A DNA stretch of 64,000 nucleotides from Girardinichthys multiradiatus. Taxonomy: Eukaryota > Chordata > Actinopteri > Cyprinodontiformes > Goodeidae. Positions 1 to 11,730 of the stretch are shown here, one piece after another (the first letter of the stretch is position 1; every line of letters starts with the position of its first letter). The translations under genes and the position numbers were made by a program. Where the stretch lies: NCBI RefSeq assembly GCF_021462225.1, contig NC_061802.1, forward strand, positions 11,000,859 through 11,064,858, given 5' to 3'. The notes beneath the pieces were generated by a model. It was not told the origin of the DNA, did no database searches, and worked only from the letters and a program-made list of their open reading frames with translations.

Positions 1-560
1 AAAACCACTGCTAATCAAATGGAACACAAAGACCCGTCTCAAATGTGGTGAAAAACATCTCGATGTTTCCCAAGACTTTTGGGAAAATATTCTGTGGACT
101 GACAAGAAAAAAGTGGAGCTTTTTGGAAGATGTGTGACCCGTTACATCTGTCATTAAACTAACAGCGTTTCAGAAACAGAACATCTTAGATAGTCAAACA
201 TGGTTGTGGTAGTGTGGTGGTCTGGGACTGCATTGCTACTTCAGGATGGGGATCACTTGCCATAATTGATGAAACCATGAATTCTGCTCTCACCCAGAAA
301 ACCCTGAAGGGGAATGTCAGTTTGTGATCTTAAGCTCAAGAGCACTTAGGTTATGGAACAGGACAGGGCTTCGAAACACACCAGTAGGTCCACCTCTGAA
401 TTACCATAAAAACAAGAACATAAAAAGAAAAGGAAGGTTTTGAAGTGGCCTAGTCAAAGTCTGGACTTAAATAAAACTGAGCTGTTGTGGTATGACCTCA
501 AACAGCCCAAAAACAAAATAAATCTGTAAGGGGGTAAAAACGTTTTTCACAGCACTGTAA
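1..560 (+). mobile_element. Degenerate Tc1-like transposon (3' part of transposase and right end)
   Basis: Broken transposase frames on the plus strand include WPSQSLDLNKTELLWYDL, matching the Tc1 block WPSQSPDLNPIE that carries the last acidic residue of the DDE triad. An upstream stretch near 100 resembles the segment around the first Asp. The end, GGGGGTAAAAACG...CAGCACTGTAA, looks like a Tc1-type terminus of the kind fish genomes carry. Many stops; no intact frame. Confidence 0.7.
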
Positions 561-1100
561 CAGACTTGTATTTACACAGTTGAGGACAACAAAAATGCAT
601 CACCCATGTTGCAGTTCCTTCATTCATCTCCTGGTTTTATGACATACATGTGAGCGCTTCTGTATGATCCCTGCAACACGTCCCAGCTTTGACCCGTTTG
701 TTGCGGTGCTCATGGCTGCTATGGCTTAATTTAGACTGGACAACAGGGGGGTGAACACACAGTGCCTGGGTCACATTGGGGGGTCAAATGGGAGGAGGTA
801 GAAGAGGCACATGGCCTCATGTGAGGGAGCAGTTTAATGAAGGCCCTGTTCAATCAGAGTAAGGCGAAGCAAGATCAGCCAGAGGCGGAAACACAACTGA
901 CAAGTGCTGCAAACAAATACTACATCAGGACAATAACACACTGTTTCCATGAACTAACTGTCATTCCAGCCTAACTTCATCAGGATGGAGAGGGAAGATG
1001 TCCCCCTAATTAGGATCTGAAAACCATAATCTGCATTCATGATGATGCCTCCTTAAAGTCTGATCTCAGTCTGTCTCTCTCTGAAGCCCAGGGGGGTTGT
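561..1100. other. Region downstream of nr2f6, presumed 3'UTR and flank
   Basis: No open reading frame or repeat that I recognise. It lies immediately after the nr2f6 stop codon (1103-1101), so at least part should be 3'UTR on the minus strand. I could not identify a convincing poly(A) signal. Confidence 0.4.
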
Positions 1101-4100
1101 TTACTGTCCCGCAGCGTAGGGCCAACTGATGGAGCTCCCTGATAGCTGCATATCTCGGATCAACGTCTCGATGGGCGTTTTGCCCACCAGCCTCATGAAG
1201 AAGAGCTGGGAGATGAGATTCGCCGGCACGGCACGCAGAGCAGGGAGGCGCAGCAGCAAGCGTCCGAAGCGCTGAGGCTGGCTGGGGTAGGTCAGCCTCT
1301 CGTACTCTGTCAGGGCGACCTGGGCCTTCTCCTGCAGGGACTCCACGTGGGCCGGGTCTGTCAAGCCACATGCATCTGTAAGGTAAGAAAAACAGAAACA
1401 ATCAGTCTGGTCATTCTAGTGCTTTTACACATGCAGCTTTATTAAACTGATCTGATGTACAGAGCTGGGCAAAAGTTTTAGTTCACCACAAATGTCTTTA
1501 GATTTTGCTTCCGAAGAACCAGATGGAGTGTTGAGGGTCACAAGCTATCCAAGATTGCTGAGCTCCTTTCTTTGGAATTACACAGTTTTTAACTCATATT
1601 AAGTGTTGTGCAGTGTATATTTAAAAGTGAATAGGTGAATTAAAATATAAGAAGCGTCGGACCAAAAGCACTATCTGAAAAACAGATGCACAATATATCC
1701 AAATATCATTGCAATTGGAAAGGACTGCTTGGATGCAATTATTGGCAGCCTATTTCAATTGCCATCCATTCACACTCTGTTTGGCCATTCTCAATGCAAT
1801 ACAAGCCCACACCTAAAATAAATTTGTATAAAATTTTAAAGCTTGCAAAGAGTTGCTGTTACATTTTGATAATATAAAGGAGTCAGGAAAATATTGGTTG
1901 ATGTCAACTATTAATTTACAATATTCAGCGGTATTATTTCTTTTTCATGTCTTCCTAACATCATGCAGCCATAATAAACTGAAAACCATTTCTCTGAGAA
2001 AAAGGAAAACATTGCAGTAAAAGCTGAAACAGAACCTTAGCAATCCCACATCCTTTCAGTTGATCATCAGCTATTTTTATCACCTTGGTGCTGAAATAAT
2101 GTTCTATGCACCAAACTGTCTCATCTTTATGGTTACTCATAGATTTACCTAAATAGATACAAACAACTTATTTCTTTGATATCCTGTTAGGAACAAAGTA
2201 CTGTAAATTGCTTCTTTTTTTTTTCTGTTAACGTGGACCAGACACTGGCTCTTTCTTTAAGTTCATGTGGATTTTAAAGCCTGGATGATTAAAAGGTCAG
2301 AGTTCAGCAGCTTAGAAACAAAATGCAATCACCTGAAAATGATCTGGTTACTGGGAAGAAAATAAGTACAGAAGCAGCTAAAGTCCAAATAAAGACTAGT
2401 AGAAAAGCATCATATAACGAAAAATGACTGAATATGTTTGCACATCTAAAATAATGTTGTTTGACTATCATGTATCGAGAAGAAATGTTTTGCCAAGTTG
2501 ACCAAAAAAGCCTATTCACATGCTTCCTTTCCAGACACTAGAGAAGATCATCAGCACTGTCACCCCCAGAAGAATATTCTTTACTCCCCAGCAGATGCTT
2601 ATAAGAGTTCAATGACGAATCAGACTTTCTAAAAAGATGACAGAATTAATCTATCAACAAAAGCTGATAGATTAATTCTATCTAAAAATCTAAAAAACAC
2701 CCACAGTCACACAATCCTTGAAAATAATGTCATTCATGCACTTTATTTCAAGGTTATCAACATCAAACAAAAACATTTATGGTTGATTTCTAATCGCCTG
2801 TTTTTGAAAAACCTTTTAACTCTAGCTGCTGATTTCTCCAGTGAAGGACTATAATGTAGCAAGGTAAAAGAAAAGCATTGAAATATTTTATATTAGCCTT
2901 CCTGGTCTTGAGCTGTTATTAATTCATTTATATTTGGAGAAGATTTGACATCTTGATGCATGTTTCAGAGAGGAGTTGCTGTAAAACAAGGACTTACTGT
3001 TTTAAAGTAAAGAGAAAGTATAGGAGCTAGCATTTTAAACAGTCTTTAGTATCTTATTTATCAAAAACACATTTTCTGTGTTTTCCCTGGAAAACGCAGA
3101 TATTTACCTTAACTCGTTTCGAGATAAAGATTCAAAAAGATGAAATATTGGCATACTTACAGTTATCTGCTGAAAGTCTTGCTCACTCTCGTAGCTTGAA
3201 TAAACTGCAGGTATGTCTCAACATGTAGAAAACACAGTTGCTTTTTGATTGCGTCTTGCATCTTTGTGCTTCATGTGACTTCCTTTCACCTTTCTGAAAC
3301 CTAAAATGGCTAACTTTGAGTCTTCTCATGAGCAATCTGAAAACCAGTCAACAACTGATTTCTTTGTGCATTACTTATTTTAAACAATTAAGACTAAAAA
3401 TACATTTTATAAGCTTTAAAGGAAGAGAGACTCTTTTCCTCTGATGTCAGCCTTTACAATGACTAAACCTCTCCTGATATGTGGCTTTTTTTCCTGATCT
3501 ACTTAATAGCTTGTTGACACACATGTCAGAGCAATGCTTTAAAGGAGGGTTTCTATTGTTTCCCTCTATTCACTAAAGTCAAAGGTCAAACCCCAAATCA
3601 ACAGACACCTGCAGCTGGCTGAGTTTTGTTTCTGCGACATCTAAACCCTGCCTAAAACTTCAAAAGGACTGATTTGTTTTGGTTTCCCTTAAAGAAGCCT
3701 GGAGTCAGATCACAGCAAAGATATCCATTTACAGTAAGCTTCCAACCACCTACTAAACCAACCTGGAGAAAAAAGGGCGATGGCTTTGAGGCAGCTGTAC
3801 TCGGCAGAGTCCACCTGCAGCCGGTTCAGCTTGTCCACCTGGTCCTGGAAAACCCTGACCTGGTCCATGAAGGACACCACCCGCTCGGCAGACATGGGGG
3901 ACGAGTGGAAGCCGGCCGCTGCCAGTAGAGGAGCCATGTGAAGCGGCAGAGCAGACTGAGCAGCGTTCAGGATGAACAGCTCGCTCCAACTCAGTCTCAG
4001 CAGCGCCACCTGTGAGGTGAGGTGGAAAGATTTGTTGGTCCAAAAAATAATTTTACTTTATACATGTGTTTTCTTTAGCTATTCATTTGAACTGGATTCA

Positions 4101-7100
4101 ACAAAATGTGAAGAAATTATAGGTTCAACATTACGGGATATACATCAATCCTCTGTCCTGCACCATTAAATAACTTCTATTAAATAAAAATAACTTCTGT
4201 TAAATAAAAATAACTTCTGTTAAATAAAAATAACTTCTGTTAAATAAAAATAACTTCTGTTAAATAAAAACAACTTCTGTTAAGTAAAAAAAAGTGCATC
4301 AAAGTGAATGCTGTCAGTTGACTTAAAGTTGTGGGAGTTGTAAGATTAGATGCATTTAATGAATAATAATAATAAAAAAAGATTGCAGCCAATGAAGGGT
4401 AAAATGGCCGATTTCAATCTTTAGCCGCCTGATTGATGCATCTCTACGTATGGTTTCCGAAAAGTAATTTTGATTTGTGGCATTTTGCCATTTTTCAAAT
4501 TTGTTTTATAAAACCTGTCTACAGGGCTTCTGGAGAGTTTGGAAAAGTATGGCGTATTTGGTTATGGTGTTTTCTAGATCTGAAGAGTATGAGTATAAAA
4601 AGGAAATAAGAATAAGGAGACATATTTGGATTCTCAGACTTTATTCCCTAATCCTTCGTCTAAATGTTCTGTTCTATCTTATATACCTCCTTCTTTATGT
4701 CCTCTCCCTCTTCTCCTTCATAGGCTTCCTTTCTTGTGCCCTTACTACTTTTCTTCCCCGTTTCTTTGTTTCTCTCTATGTGCTTCCTTGTGTCCTACCT
4801 GTATGTATTCCCTATGTCCTTCTTTCGTTTTTTCCGCCGTTCCTAGTGTCCTTCCTCCTCCATGTCACTTCTTTCTTTGTTTGTGTTCTTCCTTTGTCGT
4901 TTCCTGTGTCTTTCCTTCCTGCCTTGTGTCCCTTAATTTGGGTGCCTTGGTTTTATCATCCTTCCTTGTGCCTTTATGCATTCTTAGTGTTCTTTCTTCT
5001 TTAATTTATTGAATGCTACTGCTCTTCCTTCTATCCTACCTTTCTTCCTAATTTGTGTACTTCCTTCCTTTCTTCCTGTTATTTTTGTAGCTTTCACATG
5101 TAAATCCTGCCTGAGATAGAAATATAAATAATAATTTGTCTTCCTCATTTGTAAAAAGAGGAAGACAAAAAAAAAATTACAAAAAAATGCTTTCCCTTCT
5201 TCAGTATTTATGTTTAAAATCTCTTCATTAAGAGCAAAGTGGAGCTGAAGTCAAATTCCTTGTTTGTGTGCACAAACCTGGTGTATAAAGCTGATTCTGG
5301 TCCTGATTCTTCTGCCATAATTTCAGAGAGAACTTTAAATGAAAGTAAAGGACTGAAAACTCTAGGAAGTTTTACATGAGAAAAATGTGTGGTAACTTTT
5401 TTACCTGGGATGTTTTCATGTGTCTAATTTTTCTATTTTGTACAACTACGTTTTTTGCAGAGGCGATTGATTTACTTTTTGAAATGTTGTAGTCTTTCAT
5501 TTTCTGTTCTAATGTTTTTTTTCTTTTTCCTAGTTAATATGTGTAGATATTTTTCTTTTATTAGTTTATTTTGCACCTCAGACTCATCGCAAACTACTTT
5601 GTACTTTAAGTGTAAGAACGTTTCTGCTTAGAATAACAATATGAAATTATATCTATATGTAAAGGTTACATATCATGTACATATCAATTTTTAATTTATA
5701 GAATTTCTTAAGTTCACTATTGTACAACAATCCACGTTGTCAAAATTCATCTTTTTGAAGTTTGCTTCGTTTTGCTTTTCATATGTTAATCCTTGTTTGT
5801 GTGACAAAGCTTTAACTTGAGGCTTAAAGAGACTCTGTGTAAAATATTGAATTGACCTGCTCTGAGACTGGGAGTTCTGGGAAGTATGGGATGTTTCTGG
5901 CCCACTCTATGGTGCTGAAGAGGAGGCGGGCGGCCAGCTCACAGATGCTGTCGATGCCCATGACGGACGCCCCGCTGGCTGTCGCCTGCATCTGCGCCTG
6001 GGTGTAAGGGGCACCGTAGCGGCTGTTGGTGTATGGCTCGGCCCGAAGCAGCTGGGAAATGAGCTCCGACACCGCCTGGCCATTGAAGTAGTCTGCCCCG
6101 ATGGGACCCGGACCCGGACCTCCAGCCCCTCCAGACAAGGAGTTTGGACTGATACCTGAGTGAGAAGGAGGGATCCGACCCCGCTGCACAGCTGCAGGGA
6201 AGCATGACAGAATAACTCAAATGTGGTTATAAAAAGAAAAACATTGCCTTAGGTTAAAGAGAAACAAAAACATCTTGATTTTTTATTCTCTAACTATGCT
6301 GTTGATGATAAATAAACAGACTTTACAACAGTTAAAATAGATTGAAACAAAAGAAAATGTGAAGTTAAACTTAATATTTTTTTCTTTGCTGAATAAAAAC
6401 ATTCTTTTTCTGTAATAAGATTACTAATTGGGTTGGGGAATATTAAAAGTCAATGAGAGGTTTCTTGTAGATGATTGCAGCAAGTATTAATTTTTACATT
6501 GATTAATTTGTGGGAAGTTATTTTAAATGCAGAAATAGTAGATATATAGAGGGCAGTGAGACCAAACACTGATTTATTAAACATTTACCATCTTTATTGT
6601 ACTTACACATATATCATTAGCTGTAAAAGTATTCATAGTCTTTTATGTTCATTTTATGTGATAGAACAACACAAACTGGTGTATATTTGTGAAGTAGAAG
6701 GAATACAATGCTGGTTTTCTAAATTCCCAAACTTTGAACACCTCATGGGGCCCAGTCAATGAATCATCCTATAATAGAAAGATGTGACCGTTCACATAAA
6801 CTAACAGGCTGAGTGAGGATTAGAAACATTTGCAATGTCCATGATAACTCTGGGGGATCTGCAGAGATTCACACCTCAGATGGGAAAATCTGCTGGAAGG
6901 ACAACTATTAGTAATGTAGTCCATAAATTTGACCTTCATAAATGACTGAACTGAATTTATTTGGAACTTTTTTAGCCATACCAACCACTTGAAGCGCTTT
7001 ACACTAGGGCCACATTCACCCAGTTTAAGTCAAAAACACGCACACACCGATACGCAGATCGGTTAAGATCGGTTAAGCCCTGCCCAGGCTGGAGGAAGCT

Positions 7101-9888
7101 GAAATCAAACCAACAACCTTTGGATCACAAGACAATATCCGACTAAGACACAGTCCTCCTACAAAAGTGGCATGAAGAATAGCATTGTTGAAAGACATCA
7201 ATAGGACATCTGAAGGACCGCTTCAGTTTGTCCAAAGCCATGTGGGACACACCATAACATGAGGATGAAGATGATCTGCTCAGATGAATCCAAAATTACA
7301 TTTTCTGGCTTACATGCAAAACTTAATGTGTAGCGAAAAACACTTTAAACTCCCCCCGAACACCATCCTCTCAGTAAAACGTGGTGGTGGCATCATCATG
7401 TGGGGAAGCTTTTCTGCAGCTGGTTAGAGTTAACTGGATAGAGCTAAATACTGGGAGCAAAACTGATAGAAACCGCAAGAAGACTTAAACCTGGGTGGTG
7501 GTTCACCTTCATCAGTGCATATTCATGTGTTAGAATGGCCTAATCCAAGTTTTAACCAAAATAGAAAGTTTTATGCATGACTTGAATAAACATTTTTTTT
7601 CAGAGGCGCTCCAGACTGTCTGACTGAACGTGAGCTTCTTTTCAAAGAAGAATAGAGATAAATTTCATTCTCTAGATGTGCAATGCTGGTGGAAATATAC
7701 CCTGCAGCCTGAAGTACGCCCAAAGGTGGTTCTACAAAGTGTTAGCTCAGTGAGGCTAAACCAAATGCAAATCACAAGTTGTACAAAAAAGCTGAAAACT
7801 ATCATGTTCTTTCTGCTTCACAATGATGCACTACCTTGTATCGATCTATTGTTTAAAGTCCAGTAAAATATTCCCAAGTTATACTTGCAATGTCACAAAA
7901 TAAATTCAGCATAGTTCATTAATAACTTTTCAGTGTAGCCGCTGGCAAGCTGCTATCCCTATGTGGACTATTTATGGCAAAGCACCACAAACTTAGATTA
8001 CACTTAAAGCTCGGGTCCAGCTAGGATTTTATAAACTGAATGTATTCTGACTATGTGACGAGTTAAAGATCCAATATATACATTTATGTTATTTGTGACC
8101 CATGGCCTCATTCTTAGGTTTCTTATTAGCTCATTGTGTGGGACAAATCTGTGGCAACAGAATGGCACAGAGCTGAATTCATGTGTGGAATCATTGAGCT
8201 TCTTGTTTTTCCTGATGTAAGGATCAAATACAGCTTCCTTCAGTTGCCCTGCAGCACCGTTGCTGCAGGGATTCAGGCTGCAGAGTGAAAACATGCTTCA
8301 GTTGACAGTATAAATACTGTCCTTAAATCACTGGCAAATGTCAGAGGGAGTTTCTCCTCATTTAGCAGGATTCTCTGTTTTTGGCCTCCTACCTTAGCAT
8401 TAGTCCTTTCACACTTTAATTTAAACCAGTTTTAAATTTCTTTGAACCTCATGTTATTTATATTAAACAAAATCTAAACAACCCACTTGTATTTGAAGAG
8501 TAATTACACAGAGTAATTACACAGTACCTGATAAAACCAATGATGAAAAGCACCCCTACAACATGATGTTGTCACCACCATGTCTCACAGTGGAGACGGT
8601 GCCTTCACTTTGGACTGAGTTTTGTCCCCACTTCCCAGTTATTCACTACTTTGTGTTGGTCTATGACATAAAATCCCAGCAAAATACATTGAATTTTGTG
8701 GTTGTGATGTGACAAAATACCTTCTTTTCGCATCCCGACACGGAAACACTTCTTCAGACGACAGTATTGGCACTGGTTGCGATGATGCTGGTCAATTTGG
8801 CATTCTCGGTTTGATCTGCACATGAGGAACAAACATATTAAATACATCCAGCTTTTTCTTTATATATAGACTCAAACCTGCTCTTGCAGTTTTTCATTTC
8901 TCAGTTTGAAATGTTTGCTTGCTTCCTCCGCTCTCTCTCCTCCCTGTTATAAGCGAACTACATGAACTGGCTGCAAAGCTACACAGACTGTGACCTTTGT
9001 AAATCATCAGCGTTACCCACCCTTGTGTTGCTTTTTACAGCCGGTCGTGCTCTGCCAACATTTTACACGGAGCCCTTTTGAAGCCCAGATGTAAAAAAAA
9101 AAAAAACATTCAGAGTTAATGCACTTTTTCTGTGGAATAAACAGCTGGATCTGGCAGCTGAGAGAGGAGTTGGTAAGAGCAGAGGGTTGAGCTGCAGCCT
9201 TAATGTAGCTGCGGTGAAGAATAATGGGAATGTTGACCTTCTGAGGTGATCCATCCTCACATGACAAACCTTCAAGGCTTCATTTGTGCTCCTTTTTATT
9301 TCTTTGTCTCAAGGCTGTTTGTGAGGCTAAGATTTGAAGATATCATTCCTTAGTGAGAAATTTATTTGTCTCTTGACTCAATATAAAAACATTATCTTTA
9401 CTTTTCTGGTTTATTAATTTTATTTGTATGAAAAACACCAAATTAAAGTAAGTTTAACAGTTTTACATCATATTTACAGCAGCTTTTCTAAGGAAAGTGC
9501 TCTAACTGCACATTTATGCTAAAGTAACGTAGTCTTCACATTAAGGCTAAAACAGAACATTAACTTTTTTTTAAATTTATTTTAACAGAATAAATGATGG
9601 ATTTTCCAGCAGCTCCCACCTGCATGTGTAGTTGAGGTTCCTCCTGATGCTCCTCTTGAAGAAGCTCTTGCAGCCCTCGCAGGTGAACACGCCGTAATGC
9701 TTCCCGCTGGACTTGTCCCCGCACACCACGCAGTCCACCACGCAGGTCTTGTCCTCGTCCCCAACGTCCACATCGCTGCTGCCGGCCTGGGGCGAGTCGT
9801 TGTCCTCCTCCCTCCTCAGGTAAGCCTTCTCTCCCAGTCCGTTAGTGTCCCCGTTGGGGTTGCCCCACCCCCCGCTCACCATGGCCAT
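1101..9888 (-). CDS. nr2f6: NR2F6 orphan nuclear receptor (COUP-TF family), complete, 5 coding exons
   Basis: Nuclear transcription factor of the COUP-TF group (EAR2). The family binds direct repeats of AGGTCA and mostly represses transcription. Coding exons on the minus strand: 9888-9620, 8815-8721, 6191-5857, 4009-3763, 1375-1101. All introns are GT-AG, phase is kept, and the total is 1,221 nt or 406 aa (human about 404). The start is ATG at 9888 ([10 protein letters not shown]), like known NR2F6 N-termini; the frame further upstream has no ATG. Zinc finger 1 uses C53, C56, C70, C73 with P-box CEGCKS; finger 2 uses C89, C95, C105, C108. The split codon between exons 1 and 2 rebuilds [10 protein letters not shown]. 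Exon 3 carries the hinge ([13 protein letters not shown]) and start of the ligand-binding domain; exons 4 and 5 carry the rest, including [10 protein letters not shown] and [11 protein letters not shown], ending in WPYAAGQ. NR2F6 is preferred over NR2F1/2/5 because of [10 protein letters not shown], the [11 protein letters not shown] segment and this C-terminus. Which teleost paralogue (a or b) is not decided. Confidence 0.96.
1376..3762 (-). other. nr2f6 intron 4
   Basis: AT-rich intron with acceptor TTACAG|AT at 1376 and donor CCAG|GTTGG at 3762. It contains a perfect inverted repeat at 2642-2679. I see no other gene or clear mobile element. Confidence 0.8.
2642..2679. repeat. Perfect inverted repeat (15-bp arms, 8-nt loop)
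   Basis: Left arm 2642-2656 (AGAATTAATCTATCA) and right arm 2665-2679 (TGATAGATTAATTCT) are exact reverse complements separated by 8 nt. Located in an nr2f6 intron; a hairpin is possible but its function is unknown. Confidence 0.9.
4171..4290. repeat. Minisatellite, 6 x 20 bp
   Basis: Six head-to-tail copies of a 20-bp unit, consensus taacttctgttaaataaaaa, with a few substitutions in the first and last units. It lies in nr2f6 intron 3 (5856-4010). Confidence 0.95.
4640..5080. repeat. Polypyrimidine tract (CTTCCTT/TTGTGTCC-rich)
   Basis: About 440 bp almost free of A and poor in G on the plus strand, built of irregular CTTCCTT, TTCCTTTC and TTGTGTCC words. It gives long open frames in more than one phase purely through base composition. 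Intronic in nr2f6. Confidence 0.8.
5245..5312 (+). mobile_element. Solo 3' tail of a Rex1-type LINE
   Basis: The stretch GTCAAATTCCTTGTTTGTGT...ATAAAGCTGATTCTG is nearly the same as the 3' ends of the two Rex1 copies at 29,715-29,770 and 31,305-31,362. Only the tail is present, so this is an extremely 5'-truncated insertion in an nr2f6 intron. Confidence 0.75.
6590..7905 (+). mobile_element. Degenerate Tc1-like transposon with nested repeat
   Basis: Fossil Tc1 element in nr2f6 intron 2. Recognisable pieces are a left end with AAAGTATTCATAGTCTTTTATGTTCA, transposase remnants such as the GGATCTGCAGAGATTCACA block near 6855, GATGATCTGCTCAGATGAATCC near 7270 and AAACGTGGTGGTGGCATCATCATGTGGGG near 7378, and right-end sequence TGCACTACCTTGTATCGATCTATTG near 7830. 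No intact frame. Confidence 0.65.
6945..7160. mobile_element. Short L2/SINE-type fragment nested in the Tc1 fossil
   Basis: The stretch from TGAATTTATTTGGAAC through CACTTGAAGCGCTTTACACTAGGGCCACATTCACCCA to AACCAACAACCTTTGGATCA matches a very common fish dispersed repeat. It splits the Tc1-like sequence, whose blocks resume on both sides. Classification (L2 tail or SINE) is uncertain. Confidence 0.5.
8520..8718. mobile_element. Tc1-like fragment abutting the nr2f6 exon 2 splice donor
   Basis: The sequence at 8,655-8,718 (TTGGTCTATGACATAAAATCCCA...GTGACAAAAT) matches 18,798-18,855 and other Tc1 fossils in this window. It runs to within about 2 nt of the nr2f6 exon 2 donor (exon ends 8721; intron begins GTATTTTGTC on the minus strand). 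See the finding on this junction. Confidence 0.65.
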
Positions 9889-9959
9889 CTTCTCAAAGAC
9901 ACGCCGCTCTGTGAGAGGATCATACAAGGACCTTTTGCTGTCTCGATCGAGCTTCACGC

Positions 9960-11730
9960 TGCCCCCTCAAAGTTTACAGAACTGATTATACAACCCAAGA
10001 CTGGGACACCTGGTTTGGATTTGACTAACTTTGTCCTGAAAGATCTGAAAGTAGAACACAAAGTTGTCCGCGACTCTCCTGCGTTGACCTTTCTCCCCTT
10101 TGCCGTCTAGCTGTCCTGACCCGGTGGTCTTTCCTCTGCGATATTTTTCCTCTGCCTTGTTTAATCCCTCTGCTCTTTTCCTCTCTCTCCTCTTGTGTTC
10201 AGCCCTGACCTCTGATCAATGGCTCTCGAGCTCTGAGAAAAACTTCAGACACACATTAAGTGGTTCAGAGTTCAGGCAGGAGTAAGGGTGCAGCTCTGCT
10301 CTTTTCACAGGAAACAATAAATTACACTTTGACTCTTTCTCCTTCCCTCTCACTCGCTTTTTCCGACCTCTGCTATGAAGAAATGCCTAATCTACCCTTC
10401 AGCATGATGAAAAAAGACATAGATCTAAAAAAAATACCCTCCTCTCTTCTCGTTCAGCGCAGTACAGACCGGCAGGTGAGAAAAAAATAAAACCGTTCTC
10501 CTTCAGGCAGGGTTAAACTACCCTGCCCTTTCCTTCATCTAATAAACTTGTCCAACCAGTTCCTGCAGTGCTGAGGTGCTATCTTCTGATCTGAGCACTT
10601 CCAGTCCAGACGCACTCTTGACTTGTTGAGGCTTTTTCAGAAATGCAAAGCCAATGAAAAAAAAAATATATTTAATTCCTTTTCACATGCTGTTTTTGGA
10701 AACTATCTTTACGCTTTTAGTTAACAAATGCCTTTTCTGACTCAGCTAGTTTCTGAAGCAGCAAAGTTCACCAAAGACGTCCTCCTGCTCTGCCCTCTCT
10801 GACGAAACACTGTTTTCTTCTGCTCCTTCAAAGTCAATGGGGTCAGAGGATCAAATGTCGAAGAAAAAACAAGCAAAAACAAGGGCTGAGTTGAGAAATC
10901 TCCTCAGTCACAGTCTGCTCTTCTTTCCCAAAGTCATGCCTCTGCTTTCTTGTTTTGTCAGAGCTTGTCCTTCTCCCAGTTACATCCAGAGGCCAGACCC
11001 TCCCTGCTTCTCTGTCAGGGACTAAGGGTTTACTTTGCGCTCTTCACTGTTCTGCTCGTCCTTTTCGTCTTTCCGCCTGGCCCAGACAGGAATAAATTAG
11101 CCCCACCAGGGCAGGAAAAACACAGCGCCCTTTTCTGTTTGAGCCAGACTCTGCAGCTGAGAGCAGCCCAGAGATAGCCTCCTCTTCCTCTGCTTCGCTC
11201 CCTCCTTTAGGGAGCGTGAGCGTGTGTCTGTGGGCTGAGGGATTTGACACTGCTATTCAAGCCCTGCTGTTGCCATGGCGCCGGATGCCTTATAAGGCCA
11301 GTGGAGTCAAAGAGCACAGAGTGGGCTGCAGCCAAACCCACACACACATTGAGAAAGAATGCTGGGCCGCCTGACTGGCTGCCTGCGTTCCCCCACTGAC
11401 CCCCGGGCCATCCTGGGAGCACGGGGGGAGTCAATCTCAGCACTGCCGTAAGACAAAGAGGAGGGGGCGAGGGTGTAGGGGTGGGGCAGCGTACAACCGT
11501 CGCCTCATGTTTTCCCCTCCGCTCTAATCCCAAGGACCTCCCCTGGCTCTGTTGACCCAATAATAACAGGGAGCGTCTGTTGTTGTTGAGCAACTTGTCA
11601 AAAGGTTATATGATACTCTGCTGGCTGCTTGTCACACCTGCCGCTCACACTTACAGGTCCATGAGACGGATGTTGCCAGTCGGGTGGCATTCGTTTTTAA
11701 ACACACAATCTCAAAGGAGTCAATATGATA
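9960..11730. promoter_or_regulatory. nr2f6 upstream region, GC-richer, promoter candidate
   Basis: Low-repeat, GC-richer stretch just upstream of the nr2f6 start codon (9888), expected to hold the 5'UTR and promoter. A perfect CArG box, CCTTATAAGG, lies at 11288-11297 in the palindrome GCCTTATAAGGC. No TATA box or start site could be assigned, and whether the gene has a spliced 5'UTR cannot be told. Confidence 0.4.

Noticed and set aside
4171..4290. Regular repeat considered as a CRISPR-like array
   Set aside because: Units are head-to-tail with no spacers, in a vertebrate intron.
4477..5012. Overlapping long plus-strand open frames rich in Leu, Phe, Cys and Ser
   Set aside because: They come from the polypyrimidine tract; two phases are open at once and neither shows a domain or splice context.
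9697..10110. 137-codon plus-strand frame over nr2f6 exon 1
   Set aside because: Antisense shadow of the conserved DNA-binding exon; no support of its own.
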